Positions 1 through 9,093 of a stretch of 64,000 nt of DNA are shown here, in pieces. Made by a program: the position numbers and the translations under genes. Origin of the DNA: Dyadobacter sp. CY312 (GTDB taxonomy: Bacteria > Bacteroidota > Bacteroidia > Cytophagales > Spirosomataceae); assembly GCF_021390535.1 (NCBI RefSeq), contig NZ_JAJUXG010000008.1, positions 248,001 to 312,000 of the forward strand. Reading direction: 5' to 3'. Numbering within the stretch: the stretch's first letter is position 1; each line of letters starts with the position of its first letter. The notes beneath the pieces were generated by a model, which saw nothing but the letters and a program-made list of their open reading frames with translations, was not told the DNA's origin and did not search any database.

Positions 1-2827
1 TCATTTTAGTGATCTGATAGCCTACCGAAAGGTCTGTGATCAACCTCCCAGCCCAAACAGGATGTTCGTTTTCGACAGCCTGCCCATTTACAATAATAGC
101 TCCAATGAAACCATCTCCATTTACGTCAACCGTGTTCGGGTCAGTAACCTTACCGAAATACGCATTTCTAAGGAATAGGTCAAACTTATTGACTGTCAAA
201 CTGTGACTCCAGTTGAACTTCACTCTTGGAACAGCCTCCTGTAAATAAATTCTTGAAGCTTCTGAATAATAACTGTTTATCTGACCATTGTTTGCAAGAA
301 TATCTGACGCTTTAATACGGCCTACTTGTTTGGTTTGGGATATAGTACCGGCAAGGTCGGTTCTCAAAGTTGCACCATTGTCAAATCTCGCTTTATGAGA
401 GATGACTAAGTCAATTCCTTTCGATTCTGTGTTAATCGCGTTTGAGAAGAAAGTTGCTGATGTAGCATTGGCACCATCGAAAGCATTTTGTAATTCTCTT
501 TGAACCGTACCTTCTGGGAAATAATAGGTAGGAGCAGGTGAGGTTGAATTGGATGGTCTCAGGAATTGATCAGTTAGAATTACCCTGTCATTAATACGAA
601 CAAAATAAGCATCTGCTGTAATCGTCAAATTCGAACTTGGTATCTTAGCTGTAAAGCCAGCACTCAGACTTTTAGATTCTTCCTGTTTTAAATCAGGAAT
701 ACCTAAAGCATTAGCAGCATCTGATGCGTTGCTAAATGTACCTACTTCAAAAGGAACGCCACCTACAAACTGAGTTGATGTTGAGTTAAAGTAGATTTGA
801 GCCAGAGAAGGCGCACGGAAACCCGTTGATGCTGCTGCGCGGAGATTGATATTGTCCGTCAGTTTGTAACGGGTTGCCAATTTGAAATTGGTGGTACTTC
901 CGAAATCCGAATAATTTTCAAAACGCACCGCACCTCCAAGAAGCCATTTGTCTGTTACATCTAATTCTGTGTCAACATATACAGCAACACTCTGACGGTT
1001 TGCATCTTGGGTTTCTGATTCATTGATCGGTCTAAACCCTGGAAAAACTTGCGCTCCGCCTGGGCGACCGTTTCCGAAAAAATCGGTTGGGGCTACACCA
1101 GTTAAATTGTTAATATCAATTGGTTTTCCACTCACATCGTATCTTCCGTATGAATTTTCATCACCTGCCTTAATGCGGTATGATTCGAAACGCCCCTCCG
1201 CTCCAAACGCAAGGTTTAGACCTGAAAGCACATCAAATTTACGGCTAAGGTCAAGGTTAATGGTGTTTTGTTTAAAATTAAGGCCACCAGCTTTAAAAAC
1301 GGTAGGAGAATTACTTAGCATGGTGGTGTTAACTGTATTTTCTACACCATAATTGAATGTATTTGAGCCAAATGTATTACTCAGATCGTAGTTGAACTGT
1401 CCCAATTTACCTCTGACACCAGCTGCTGCGGATGCGTCGATCACATCTGAGTGGATTTCAGGTAAAAAGCCATTGATAAATATCCCTGTGTAGGTACGTG
1501 CCTGATTTGGTCTTCTATAAAAACCTGCTGCATTCCCTTTTCTTTTGCCATATCCGCCGAAAGCATAAAATTCATGATTTTCGTTTATTGGAATAGCCAT
1601 GTTCGCGAAAAGCTGAATACTTTTCAACTGAGACTGTCCGATGCGCATATTGAAATCTCTTCTTTCCAGCCCTCTGTATGATAGCTCGTTGTCGGTCACA
1701 TCTGCGCCTAGTACTTTTTGCAGATCGCTGATTGAAGTGGAAGCAGCAATCGAAGATTGTGTAGCAGCATCCAGATAGCTCACGCCCAGGGCACCTTGTT
1801 TGATGGCCGAAATGTCGTTTACCAAATTACCTACGTTTCCGCCATTTTGCTGAACACGGTATTCAATTGCGTTATAAGCATTAAAAATACTACCTGTAGC
1901 AAAGTCTGCACGTTGAGTAGGTTTTCTTGTTAAGGCCGAGCCTGTGAAATTGATAAACCCTTTCTGACCAAGTCTGATACCGTAATTTGCATCAATTTGA
2001 AGGTTGCCTCCGTCGACACCACCAGTGTGGTCGTTAGATCCTTGCGAGAAATTTGCGCCACTGTACAGAGACATATTTAATTTGCCCGTGGCCTCCTTCA
2101 TTTTAACATTAATAACACCTGCGATTGCATCTGAGCCATATTGTGCTGAGGCGCCATCACGTAAGACTTCGATTTTTTCAATTGCATAGGCAGGAATTGC
2201 ATTTAAGTCTGTGCCAACTGATCCGCGCCCGGGTGTACCATTTACATTCACCAATGAAGAGGTATGTCTTCTTTTACCGTTTAGCAAAACCAATACCTGA
2301 TCCGGCCCCAGCCCACGTAATTGTGCAGGGTCAATATGGTCAGTTCCGTCTGCAACCGTTGAGGTGTTGGAAGTAAATGATGGAGCCACCACGTTCATAA
2401 TCTGATTGAGGTTGTTTTGAGGTACCTGTGTGCTCATTTGAGCAAGATTAATTACATCAACAGGCACCGGGCTTTCCGTATTGACGCGACCACCAGCTCT
2501 TGATCCTGTTACCACGATTTCATCCAGTGTTGAGGTCCCTTCCGAAAGAGCTACATTCACTTCCGTTGTTCCGGCAACCTTCACATCAACAGTTTGGGTT
2601 GTGAAGCCTATGAAACTGACATTCATTTTGTAAGTCCCGTCAGCGATGTTCAGTGTGTAATTCCCATCTGCTTCAGTAGCGGTTCCGGTATTAGTACCCT
2701 GTATTAATATTGTTACTCCGGGAAGGCCAACGCCGGTCTTGCTATCAGTAACCTTTCCTTTTATTCCTTGTGCTATAGCCGCACCGGACAGGAAAGTGGT
2801 GACTAGTAGAATTAGTAATTTTCTCAT
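1..2827 (-). CDS. TonB-dependent outer-membrane receptor (3' end beyond window)
   Basis: The gene reads right to left from an ATG at 2825-2827 and stays open to base 1, so its C-terminal end lies outside the window; about 942 residues are visible. It begins with a signal peptide (MRKLLILLVTTFLSGAAIAQ), then a carboxypeptidase-regulatory-like beta-sandwich (about residues 22-105, motifs GKVTD and GLPGVTI), then a plug domain with LRGLGPDQVLVLLNGKRR, GSVGTDLNAIP and LRDGASAQYGSDAIAGVINV, and a long barrel containing FRAPSLAQIYF. Such proteins import bulky substrates across the outer membrane using TonB energy. The LRDGASAQYGSDAIAG block is typical of the siderophore/cobalamin-type receptor group rather than SusC, and I see no SusD-like partner in view. 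The substrate cannot be read from the sequence. Confidence 0.93.
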   Translation of the reverse strand, partial: MRKLLILLVTTFLSGAAIAQGIKGKVTDSKTGVGLPGVTILIQGTNTGTATEADGNYTLNIADGTYKMNVSFIGFTTQTVDVKVAGTTEVNVALSEGTSTLDEIVVTGSRAGGRVNTESPVPVDVINLAQMSTQVPQNNLNQIMNVVAPSFTSNTSTVADGTDHIDPAQLRGLGPDQVLVLLNGKRRHTSSLVNVNGTPGRGSVGTDLNAIPAYAIEKIEVLRDGASAQYGSDAIAGVINVKMKEATGKLNMSLYSGANFSQGSNDHTGGVDGGNLQIDANYGIRLGQKGFINFTGSALTRKPTQRADFATGSIFNAYNAIEYRVQQNGGNVGNLVNDISAIKQGALGVSYLDAATQSSIAASTSISDLQKVLGADVTDNELSYRGLERRDFNMRIGQSQLKSIQLFANMAIPINENHEFYAFGGYGKRKGNAAGFYRRPNQARTYTGIFINGFLPEIHSDVIDASAAAGVRGKLGQFNYDLSNTFGSNTFNYGVENTVNTTMLSNSPTVFKAGGLNFKQNTINLDLSRKFDVLSGLNLAFGAEGRFESYRIKAGDENSYGRYDVSGKPIDINNLTGVAPTDFFGNGRPGGAQVFPGFRPINESETQDANRQSVAVYVDTELDVTDKWLLGGAVRFENYSDFGSTTNFKLATRYKLTDNINLRAAASTGFRAPSLAQIYFNSTSTQFVGGVPFEVGTFSNASDAANALGIPDLKQEESKSLSAGFTAKIPSSNLTITADAYFVRINDRVILTDQFLRPSNSTSPAPTYYFPEGTVQRELQNAFDGANATSATFFSNAINTESKGIDLVISHKARFDNGATLRTDLAGTISQTKQVGRIKASDILANNGQINSYYSEASRIYLQEAVPRVKFNWSHSLTVNKFDLFLRNAYFGKVTDPNTVDVNGDGFIGAIIVNGQAVENEHPVWAGRLITDLSVGYQITKM

Positions 2828-3142
2828 AATTTAAATTTGGTTTTTAGATTGATGAAGTGGATTCAAAAGTGACAATTTTCTTCAAAAATATTTTGAAGCG
2901 TGCAAGTAGGAGAATAAAATTGTATTGACCAAAAATAAATTAAAATTATCAATTGATTTTTTCGATAAATGCCATATATAATTTTTCTACTAAAATTATA
3001 GGATAAGAAGAATGCAGGCTGGATGTCTGGAGTTATTAATTTATTTTAAAAATAAAAAATAACTTTTCTAAGATTTGATTGTTGGCTTGACGTGTGCTGA
3101 AGCGTATGTTTACAGGTGTGAACGGAATGCTTCTTAAGTAAG
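2828..3142. other. AT-rich intergenic region upstream of the receptor gene
   Basis: No convincing coding sequence is present. On the minus strand a -7-like element TATTTTTG (plus-strand positions 2883-2890) matches the Bacteroidota TAnnTTTG consensus and lies about 56 bases before the receptor start, but no good -33 TTTG is found 19-20 bases upstream of it. It is therefore only a possible receptor promoter. The remainder is low-complexity AT-rich sequence. Confidence 0.4.
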
Positions 3143-3171
3143 AAAGCCGGCTCTTGTTTGGAGCCGGCTTT
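3143..3171 (-). terminator. Hairpin terminator after mdh
   Basis: A perfect 11-bp stem (3143-3153 with 3161-3171, core AAAGCCGGCTC) closes a 7-base loop. It lies just past the mdh stop on the minus strand and ends in a short T-rich stretch, while the plus strand carries an A run. It separates mdh from the receptor gene. Confidence 0.7.
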
Positions 3172-3189
3172 TAAAAAAAAGATATTGTA

Positions 3190-4116
3190 CTACAAGTTCA
3201 ACGCGCCATTCATGGACCTTACCGCTTCCGCAGATTTTTCGAATGCTGCTTTTTCAGCATCACTCAGGCGAAGGTTAATGATTTTCTCCCAACCGTTGCG
3301 TCCCAATACAACGGGTACACCCATACAGATGTCTTTTTGGCCATATTCTCCATTGAGGTAAACGCTGCAAGGAACAATACGCTTCTGGTTGCGGACAATG
3401 CTTTCCACCAGTAGAAGGGTGGCTGCTCCTGGTGCGTACCATGCTGATGTTCCTATCAATTTGGTAAGTGTTGCTCCGCCCACCATGGTGTCGGCAGCAA
3501 CTTTTTCCAGTTTTTCAGAAGAAAGGAATCGGCTTACAGGGATCCCATTGTATGTGGCAAGACGTGTGAGTGGAATCATGGTTGTATCTCCATGTCCGCC
3601 AATTACCATCCCATGAATATCTAATGGCGAAACATCCATTTCCAGAGCAAGGTAGGTTTTGAAGCGTGCGCTGTCGAGAGCTCCACCCATACCGATCAGG
3701 CGTTTTTTAGGTATCCCTGATTCTTTCAGTGCAAGGTAGGTCATGGTGTCCATTGGATTGGAAACCACGATAATGATCGCCTTTGGCGAATATTTAAGAA
3801 TATTTTCAGTAACACCCTTCACGATGCCTGCATTGATTCCTATCAGTTCCTCACGGGTCATGCCTGGTTTGCGGGGAAGGCCTGAGGTGATTACCACTAC
3901 ATCCGATCCTTTTGTTTTTTCGTAGTCATTTGTTGAGCCGATTGGTTTTGTGTTAAAGCCAAGCAAGGCTGCTGTCTGGTACATGTCAAGTGCTTTGCCT
4001 TCACTAACTCCTTCCTTAATATCCAGTAACACTACCTCTTCTGCCAGTTCGCGGCGAATAATATTATCTGCGGTGGTTGCTCCCACTGCTCCGGCTCCTA
4101 CAACGGTAATCTTCAT
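3190..4116 (-). CDS. mdh: NAD-dependent malate dehydrogenase
   Basis: The protein (308 residues) catalyses reversible oxidation of malate to oxaloacetate with NAD in the cytosol (TCA cycle). The Rossmann motif GAGAVG is at the N-terminus. LPRKPGMTR carries the arginines that distinguish malate from lactate dehydrogenases, SNPMDTM follows, and GGHGDTTM contains the catalytic histidine. I chose the ATG at 4114-4116 because the protein then opens directly with MKITVVGAGAVG; a start 21 codons upstream would add an unconserved tail. The length fits the LDH-like bacterial malate dehydrogenase group. It is a single-gene unit with its own terminator. A membrane malate:quinone oxidoreductase at 34175-35701 provides a second, irreversible route for the same oxidation. 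Confidence 0.95.
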   Translation of the reverse strand: MKITVVGAGAVGATTADNIIRRELAEEVVLLDIKEGVSEGKALDMYQTAALLGFNTKPIGSTNDYEKTKGSDVVVITSGLPRKPGMTREELIGINAGIVKGVTENILKYSPKAIIIVVSNPMDTMTYLALKESGIPKKRLIGMGGALDSARFKTYLALEMDVSPLDIHGMVIGGHGDTTMIPLTRLATYNGIPVSRFLSSEKLEKVAADTMVGGATLTKLIGTSAWYAPGAATLLLVESIVRNQKRIVPCSVYLNGEYGQKDICMGVPVVLGRNGWEKIINLRLSDAEKAAFEKSAEAVRSMNGALNL

Positions 4117-4304
4117 AAATAATGTATTTAATGTTAAGAAGTTAATGGTTTCAAATAATGTCCTAAAAATAGGGTACATATTCTATTAAAACCATAAAGA
4201 ATTTTATTTTTAGACGGAAAAGTAATACGTCTCAATCCAACATGCAATTTTTTGCGTAATTAGATAGTTATATTGCCGAAACTAACCACTTTTTCTTTTT
4301 GAAG

Positions 4305-4736
4305 ATGAATAATGAGTCATTGTTAACAAAAATTTTGAAGTCAGTTTTTTTTAAAAAGGCTACCGGAAAGGCGGGTAAGTATGCCGGAAATACAGCAAAA
4401 TTGTTCGACCTGGCAAAGCAGGCCATGGGAAAACTGAATACTGTGGGATTCGCAGGTAATATGGCCGAATTTCAGAACAGCGTTGGGTTGCTGATCAGAA
4501 TGATCCGGGCATGTGCTTCCGGTGAGTATAAGTCCCTTCCCTGGAAAAGTCTAGTATCAATTGTTGCAGTTCTGATTTATTTCGTTTCGCCAATCGATAT
4601 TATACCTGATTTTCTGCCTGTAATAGGTATCACTGATGATGTGGCACTGGTGATCTGGCTGTTCAAAAGCCTGAGTGGCGACATAGCCAAATTCAGTGAA
4701 TGGGAGAAGAGTAAAAAAACAATTAATATAGGATAA
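4305..4736 (+). CDS. DUF1232 (YkvA-like) membrane protein
   Basis: A 143-residue protein of unknown function. Its C-terminal half contains the DUF1232 signature: a hydrophobic helix followed by SPIDIIPDFLPVIGITDD, then a second hydrophobic stretch (DDVALVIWLFKSL). The N-terminal half is basic and helical. I start it at ATG 4305; a TTG two codons upstream is equally readable. Members are small membrane-associated proteins with no established reaction. It is divergent from mdh and followed after 68 bases by tatA, which has its own promoter, so co-transcription is not required. The family call is firm; function is unknown. Confidence 0.85.
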   Translation: MNNESLLTKILKSVFFKKATGKAGKYAGNTAKLFDLAKQAMGKLNTVGFAGNMAEFQNSVGLLIRMIRACASGEYKSLPWKSLVSIVAVLIYFVSPIDIIPDFLPVIGITDDVALVIWLFKSLSGDIAKFSEWEKSKKTINIG

Positions 4737-4750
4737 AGTAGCCGTATTCC

Positions 4751-4781
4751 TTCGGTCTTAAAAAAAGAATAAGTATTTTTG
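4751..4781 (+). promoter_or_regulatory. Predicted Bacteroidota-type promoter of tatA
   Basis: TTCG (4751-4754, one mismatch to TTTG), a 19-base spacer and TATTTTTG (4774-4781, matching TAnnTTTG) lie 23 bases before the tatA ATG, predicting a short leader. Confidence 0.5.
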
Positions 4782-4804
4782 TAATCATAAAAAATAAACT
4801 AGAT

Positions 4805-5005
4805 ATGGAATCAGTAACCGTTTTGGCATTTATGGGATTGGGTGGTCAGGAGATATTTTTGGTTGCATTATTCGTTTTACTATTCTTTGGTGCAAAGAAA
4901 ATTCCTGAGCTGATGCGTGGTTTGGGCCAAGGTATCAACGAGTTTAAAAATGCTACCAAGGACGTTAAAGAGAACATCGAAAAAAGCATGGAGGATCCTA
5001 AATAA
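4805..5005 (+). CDS. tatA: Sec-independent (Tat) translocase subunit TatA
   Basis: A 66-residue protein of the TatA/E family. It has one N-terminal membrane helix (about residues 15-30), the FGAKKIPEL hinge with the conserved FG and P, an amphipathic helix ([14 protein letters not shown]), and a charged C-terminal tail. TatA oligomers form the variable pore of the twin-arginine pathway, which exports folded proteins across the inner membrane. No tatC is nearby. A likely Tat substrate in this window is the Gfo/Idh protein at 58057-59529, which carries SRRDFL near its start. A hairpin terminator follows, so the gene is probably monocistronic. Confidence 0.93.
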   Translation: MESVTVLAFMGLGGQEIFLVALFVLLFFGAKKIPELMRGLGQGINEFKNATKDVKENIEKSMEDPK

Positions 5006-5035
5006 TCTTCCGTTTCTTTATTGTAATAATATTGG

Positions 5036-5067
5036 CAGAGCCGTTAAGTGTTAACTTATTGGCTCTG
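5036..5067 (+). terminator. Hairpin terminator after tatA
   Basis: CAGAGCC (5036-5042) pairs with GGCTCTG (5061-5067). The stem continues inward as TAAGT/ACTTA after a two-base internal mismatch, and a T-rich tract (ATTCTTTATTTG) follows. Confidence 0.6.
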
Positions 5068-5101
5068 ATTCTTTATTTGTAACCCCACAAAAATATATAC
5101 A

Positions 5102-6556
5102 TTGAAAGAGTATCTGACGCTGACGGAAATTCAGGGTGATTTGCGTGAACGAGTTCTAACGTGCGTGCAGTTGGTAGATCATTATCTGGATCGTATTTCT
5201 TCTCAGGCTCATCTCAATGCCTTTGTCGATGTTTACGCGGAAGAAGCGAAAGAGTCGGCGATTCGTGTAGATGAAAAAATAAAGAACGGAACTGCAGGGC
5301 GTTTGGCAGGTTTGGTTATTGGCCTGAAAGATGTTTTATCTCACAAGGGACATGGTTTGCAGGCTGGCAGTCAGATACTGAATTCCTACAAGGCTCCGTA
5401 TACCGCTACCTCGGTTCAACGCTTGCTGGATGAGGATGCCATTGTGATCGGTCGTCAGAATTGCGATGAGTTCGCCATGGGTTCTTCCAATGAAAATTCT
5501 TCTCTGGGACCTGTTCTCAATGCAGCTGATCATTCCAAAGTTCCTGGTGGTTCTTCGGGTGGATCTGCTGTTGCAGTCCAGGCAGGTTTGTGCCACGCCT
5601 CTATTGGTAGTGATACCGGAGGCTCGGTGAGGCAGCCGGCTGCTTTCTGCGGCGTAGTTGGGTTGAAACCAAGTTATGGTCGGGTATCCCGCTGGGGATT
5701 AATTGCTTATGCTTCTTCTTTTGATTGCGTAGGGCCAATTACTAAGAGTGTTGAAGACGCCGCTCTTATTCTGGAAATTATAGCTGGAGCAGATGGTTTT
5801 GACAGCACAGTTTCAGAAAAACCCGTTCCTGCTTACAGCAAATTACCTGCGTGGAATGGCAAAGCCAGGGTGGGCTATATCAAAGAGACGTTGGAGAGCG
5901 ATTCGATTGCTCCTGAAATCAGAAGTAATACGCTTGAAGTTTTAAATCGCTTAAGGGATGAGGGGCATGAAGTGGAACCTGTTGAAATGTCTCTTCTTGA
6001 ATACCTTTTACCAACCTATTATATATTAACAACAGCAGAAGCCAGCTCAAACTTGTCTCGTTTTGACGGAGTCAGGTATGGTCATCGTTCTGGTGAAAGT
6101 GTGGATCTGGAATCGATGTATAAAAAATCCCGCACTGAGGGTTTTGGAGACGAGGTCCGCAAGAGAATTTTGCTTGGAACATTTGTATTGAGTGCAAATT
6201 ACTATGACGCATACTATACCAAGGCGCAACGCGTTAGAAGATTGGTGCGGGAAGAAACAAGTAGGTTTTTCGAACAATTTGATTTCTTTATTTCACCCGT
6301 AACACCAACAACCGCGTTCAATTTGGGAGAAAAGTCGGAAGATCCATTGCAGATGTATCTTGCAGATATATTTACTGTTCATGCTAATGTGGTTGGATAT
6401 CCGGCAATTTCTATTCCGAATGGTGTAGATGAAAATGAAATGCCCATAGGTTTACAGGTGATGGCGTCTTCGTTTGAGGAGGGAAAGATGCTTTCTTTTA
6501 CCAGCTATCTGTCGGGCTTAACAAAAGAGAGTAAACTAACGGCATCTGCCAGATAA
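5102..6556 (+). CDS. gatA: Asp-tRNA(Asn)/Glu-tRNA(Gln) amidotransferase subunit A
   Basis: A 484-residue amidase-signature protein. GatA releases ammonia from glutamine so that GatB can convert misacylated Glu-tRNA(Gln) or Asp-tRNA(Asn) to the correct aminoacyl-tRNA. The Ser-cisSer-Lys triad is visible: K76 in GLKDVL, S151 in PGGSSGGS and S175 in DTGGSVRQP, with the same spacing as characterised GatA enzymes. DCVGPITKSVEDAA and the GCPPT-like C-terminal region (GVDENEMPIGLQVM) are also family features. It starts at TTG 5102; no ATG is close enough to keep the N-terminus. gatB and gatC are not in the window. Confidence 0.95.
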   Translation: MKEYLTLTEIQGDLRERVLTCVQLVDHYLDRISSQAHLNAFVDVYAEEAKESAIRVDEKIKNGTAGRLAGLVIGLKDVLSHKGHGLQAGSQILNSYKAPYTATSVQRLLDEDAIVIGRQNCDEFAMGSSNENSSLGPVLNAADHSKVPGGSSGGSAVAVQAGLCHASIGSDTGGSVRQPAAFCGVVGLKPSYGRVSRWGLIAYASSFDCVGPITKSVEDAALILEIIAGADGFDSTVSEKPVPAYSKLPAWNGKARVGYIKETLESDSIAPEIRSNTLEVLNRLRDEGHEVEPVEMSLLEYLLPTYYILTTAEASSNLSRFDGVRYGHRSGESVDLESMYKKSRTEGFGDEVRKRILLGTFVLSANYYDAYYTKAQRVRRLVREETSRFFEQFDFFISPVTPTTAFNLGEKSEDPLQMYLADIFTVHANVVGYPAISIPNGVDENEMPIGLQVMASSFEEGKMLSFTSYLSGLTKESKLTASAR

Positions 6557-6801
6557 TTTTTTTGAACTTCTGGCTTACAAATGTCAGAGTTCTACACATG
6601 TTGAGAGTAAAAAATCGTGCCAGAAATAAAGCATTTCGGCACAAAATGAGGTCAGTAATTAAAATTGTTTAAGATTATCTGATTCAGCAGGCTAATTTTC
6701 AAAAAGCTGAAAATTATATAATAGGATTTATGTCTGCGCCTTTTACAGCAAACTAGAGCCATTGAAAACCGGGAATTGATTAACCTTCAAAAAAGTTATT
6801 G

Positions 6802-8361
6802 ATGAAGATTTCTAGAAGAGTATTGTGGCTGGGAGCCATGTGTATGGGATTGTGTAATGTATCGCAACTGGCCAACGGGGCAGTTTTTGTTTTGCCGCAA
6901 GTTGCGCAGGCAGATACAGTGGTAGGGACTGAACAGCTTGATTCTCTGTTTTACAATTTACCTGCAATTGAAGAATTCAGTGCTAATCCGGCTGTTCCGG
7001 AGAAGCTGCTTCGGGAGCGATTTGCGAAGCTGGAAAAGTCCATTCCACTTACATACCACAAGTCCTCACACGATTTTGTGGAGTATTTCATTTACAAAAA
7101 GGCGAGCTTCACCAAATCCATGATGGAGAAAATGCCTTTGTTTTTTCCTTTATTCGAAAAAACACTTCAGAAGCACGGCTTGCCAGCTGAACTAAAATAC
7201 CTTTCCATGATTGAGTCGGGATTGAATCCCAAGGTTATTTCACATGCTCGCGCAGGCGGGTTGTGGCAATTCATGCCTGCAACAGGAAGAGAATTTGGTT
7301 TGTATCAGGATAGCTACATTGATGAGCGTTTTGAACCTGTAAAGGCCACTGAGGCAGCTTGCAGATATTTGAAACAATTGTATAACATCTTTGGTGACTG
7401 GGAGCTTGCGCTTGCTTCTTATAACACGGGTCCGGGAAATATTAAGAGGGCGATGCGCCGATCAAGAGGTACTACATTCTGGACTATTTACAATGCATTG
7501 CCAAGAGAAACCAGGTCTTATGTTCCGCAATACGTGGCGATGAACTATATGATGAATTATGGAAATGATCACGGTATTTATGCAGAAAATCCTGAATACC
7601 AGATACCCAATGATACAATTCATATAAACGGTTACATTGATCTGGTTGCGTTTTGTGACAATGCCGGAATAGATTTTCAGGAACTGGGAAAGCTGAACCC
7701 TTCCATTACGAAGAATCTGCTTCCTGATAAGACGCGGGATTTTGTATTACGGGTGCCGAGTGTAAAGTATACTTACCTGGTAAGTAATCGCTCAATGATT
7801 ATGGATTCGTGTACACGTAAACTTTTGCCTGTCAATAGCATGTTGGCTGTTGCGGACAGTACACGCAATGATTCTTTAGGGCAAAACAAAGCTTTTCCTT
7901 ACGCTTTTGCCAGCACCGGACAGAACGACGAATATGAGGAGGAAGCCGATGAGGCTACTCCAACCACTGTGAAAAGAACGAAGAGAACTTCTCACACGGT
8001 AAGAAGAGGAGAGACGCTTTTATCCATCTCCAAAAAATACCGAGTTTCTGTTTCACAATTGAAACAATGGAACCGGTTACGGAGAAGTAATATCATGAGA
8101 GGCCAGCACTTGGTGATCATGAAGGAAGTGAAAGAAGTAGTTCCGTCGGCGGCCAAAATTGCTGTGGTTGCTGCCGCAAAGCCTGAAAAGGAATACGAGA
8201 AAACGAGGAAGCTGAAAATGCGTTACCACACCGTTCAGCAGGGAGATACACTGTGGACAATTTCGCAGCGTTACGGCCTGCCTCTTGATCACCTCAAAAA
8301 GGCAAATAAAATCAGAGGAAATGAAATCAAACCTGGTCAGAAATTGATCATATCAAGTTAG
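6802..8361 (+). CDS. Membrane-bound lytic transglycosylase with two LysM domains (MltD-like)
   Basis: A 519-residue cell-wall enzyme predicted to cleave the MurNAc-GlcNAc bond of peptidoglycan, forming 1,6-anhydro products. An N-terminal signal sequence is followed by an SLT domain (about residues 125-245): the catalytic glutamate is E138 in MIESGLNP, followed by GLWQFMPATGREFGL and ASYNTGPGN. Two C-terminal LysM modules start near HTVRRGETLLSISKKY and HTVQQGDTLWTISQRY and should bind glycan strands. I start at ATG 6802 rather than the overlapping TTG at 6799. It precedes ruvA by 29 bases. Its envelope role fits the neighbouring sprA, which needs to pass the peptidoglycan, but that functional link is inference. 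Confidence 0.92.
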   Translation: MKISRRVLWLGAMCMGLCNVSQLANGAVFVLPQVAQADTVVGTEQLDSLFYNLPAIEEFSANPAVPEKLLRERFAKLEKSIPLTYHKSSHDFVEYFIYKKASFTKSMMEKMPLFFPLFEKTLQKHGLPAELKYLSMIESGLNPKVISHARAGGLWQFMPATGREFGLYQDSYIDERFEPVKATEAACRYLKQLYNIFGDWELALASYNTGPGNIKRAMRRSRGTTFWTIYNALPRETRSYVPQYVAMNYMMNYGNDHGIYAENPEYQIPNDTIHINGYIDLVAFCDNAGIDFQELGKLNPSITKNLLPDKTRDFVLRVPSVKYTYLVSNRSMIMDSCTRKLLPVNSMLAVADSTRNDSLGQNKAFPYAFASTGQNDEYEEEADEATPTTVKRTKRTSHTVRRGETLLSISKKYRVSVSQLKQWNRLRRSNIMRGQHLVIMKEVKEVVPSAAKIAVVAAAKPEKEYEKTRKLKMRYHTVQQGDTLWTISQRYGLPLDHLKKANKIRGNEIKPGQKLIISS

Positions 8362-8390
8362 CAGTTGAGTTTAATACACATACTTTATTT

Positions 8391-8984
8391 ATGATCGCTT
8401 ACGTTAACGGGACGGTTAGTTACAAAGATCCTGCTTATACAATTATTGACGTTAACGGAGTTGGGTATGAGATCCGGATATCCTTGCAAACTTATACCGC
8501 AATGCCTGAAAGTGGTGCCCGGTGCAAGCTCGTAACCTACCTCAATATTCGTGAAGATGCTCATATTCTCTATGGATTCTGGGCAACGGACGAAAAGAAA
8601 CTTTTTCTGGATTTAATCGGAATCTCCGGCGTGGGGCCGGCTACCGCTTTGGTGATGCTTTCCTCGCTTTCTTCAAATGAGATCCGACAGGGCATTGTAG
8701 ATGAGGATATACGATTGATACAGTCGATAAAAGGAATAGGATCCAAAACAGCACAACGGGTTATCCTCGAATTAAAGGATAAAATTCGGAAGGAAGAATG
8801 GGGCGGTATTGCAGACAGTAAACCTGTTATGAACCAATCCAATTCACTTAAAAATGAAGCTTTGGCGGCGCTGGTCACTTTGGGTATTCCAAAAGCAACA
8901 GCAGAAAAGAGTCTGGATGTGATCCTGAAAAGGGAAGGGCACGAAATGAGCGTGGAGCAACTGATAAAGCTAGCACTACGTTGA
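8391..8984 (+). CDS. ruvA: Holliday junction branch migration protein RuvA
   Basis: A 197-residue protein. RuvA tetramers bind Holliday junctions and load the RuvB helicase in recombinational repair. The sequence has the OB-fold start (MIAYVNGTVSYKDP), the tandem helix-hairpin-helix region with GISGVGPATALVML and IKGIGSKTAQRVILELK, and the small C-terminal RuvB-interacting domain (EALAALVTLGIPKATAEK). Length matches the family. It lies 110 bases upstream of sprA; ruvA next to sprA is a recurring arrangement in Bacteroidota. Confidence 0.96.
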   Translation: MIAYVNGTVSYKDPAYTIIDVNGVGYEIRISLQTYTAMPESGARCKLVTYLNIREDAHILYGFWATDEKKLFLDLIGISGVGPATALVMLSSLSSNEIRQGIVDEDIRLIQSIKGIGSKTAQRVILELKDKIRKEEWGGIADSKPVMNQSNSLKNEALAALVTLGIPKATAEKSLDVILKREGHEMSVEQLIKLALR

Positions 8985-9093
8985 GCCTGATAGAAATAGC
9001 TGTTACTTTATGACCTGTGGAAAACCTGAACCATTCAATTGAAATGCTGAAACGGATCGCAGTACTAACCTTCTCTAAATACGGATATTAGCC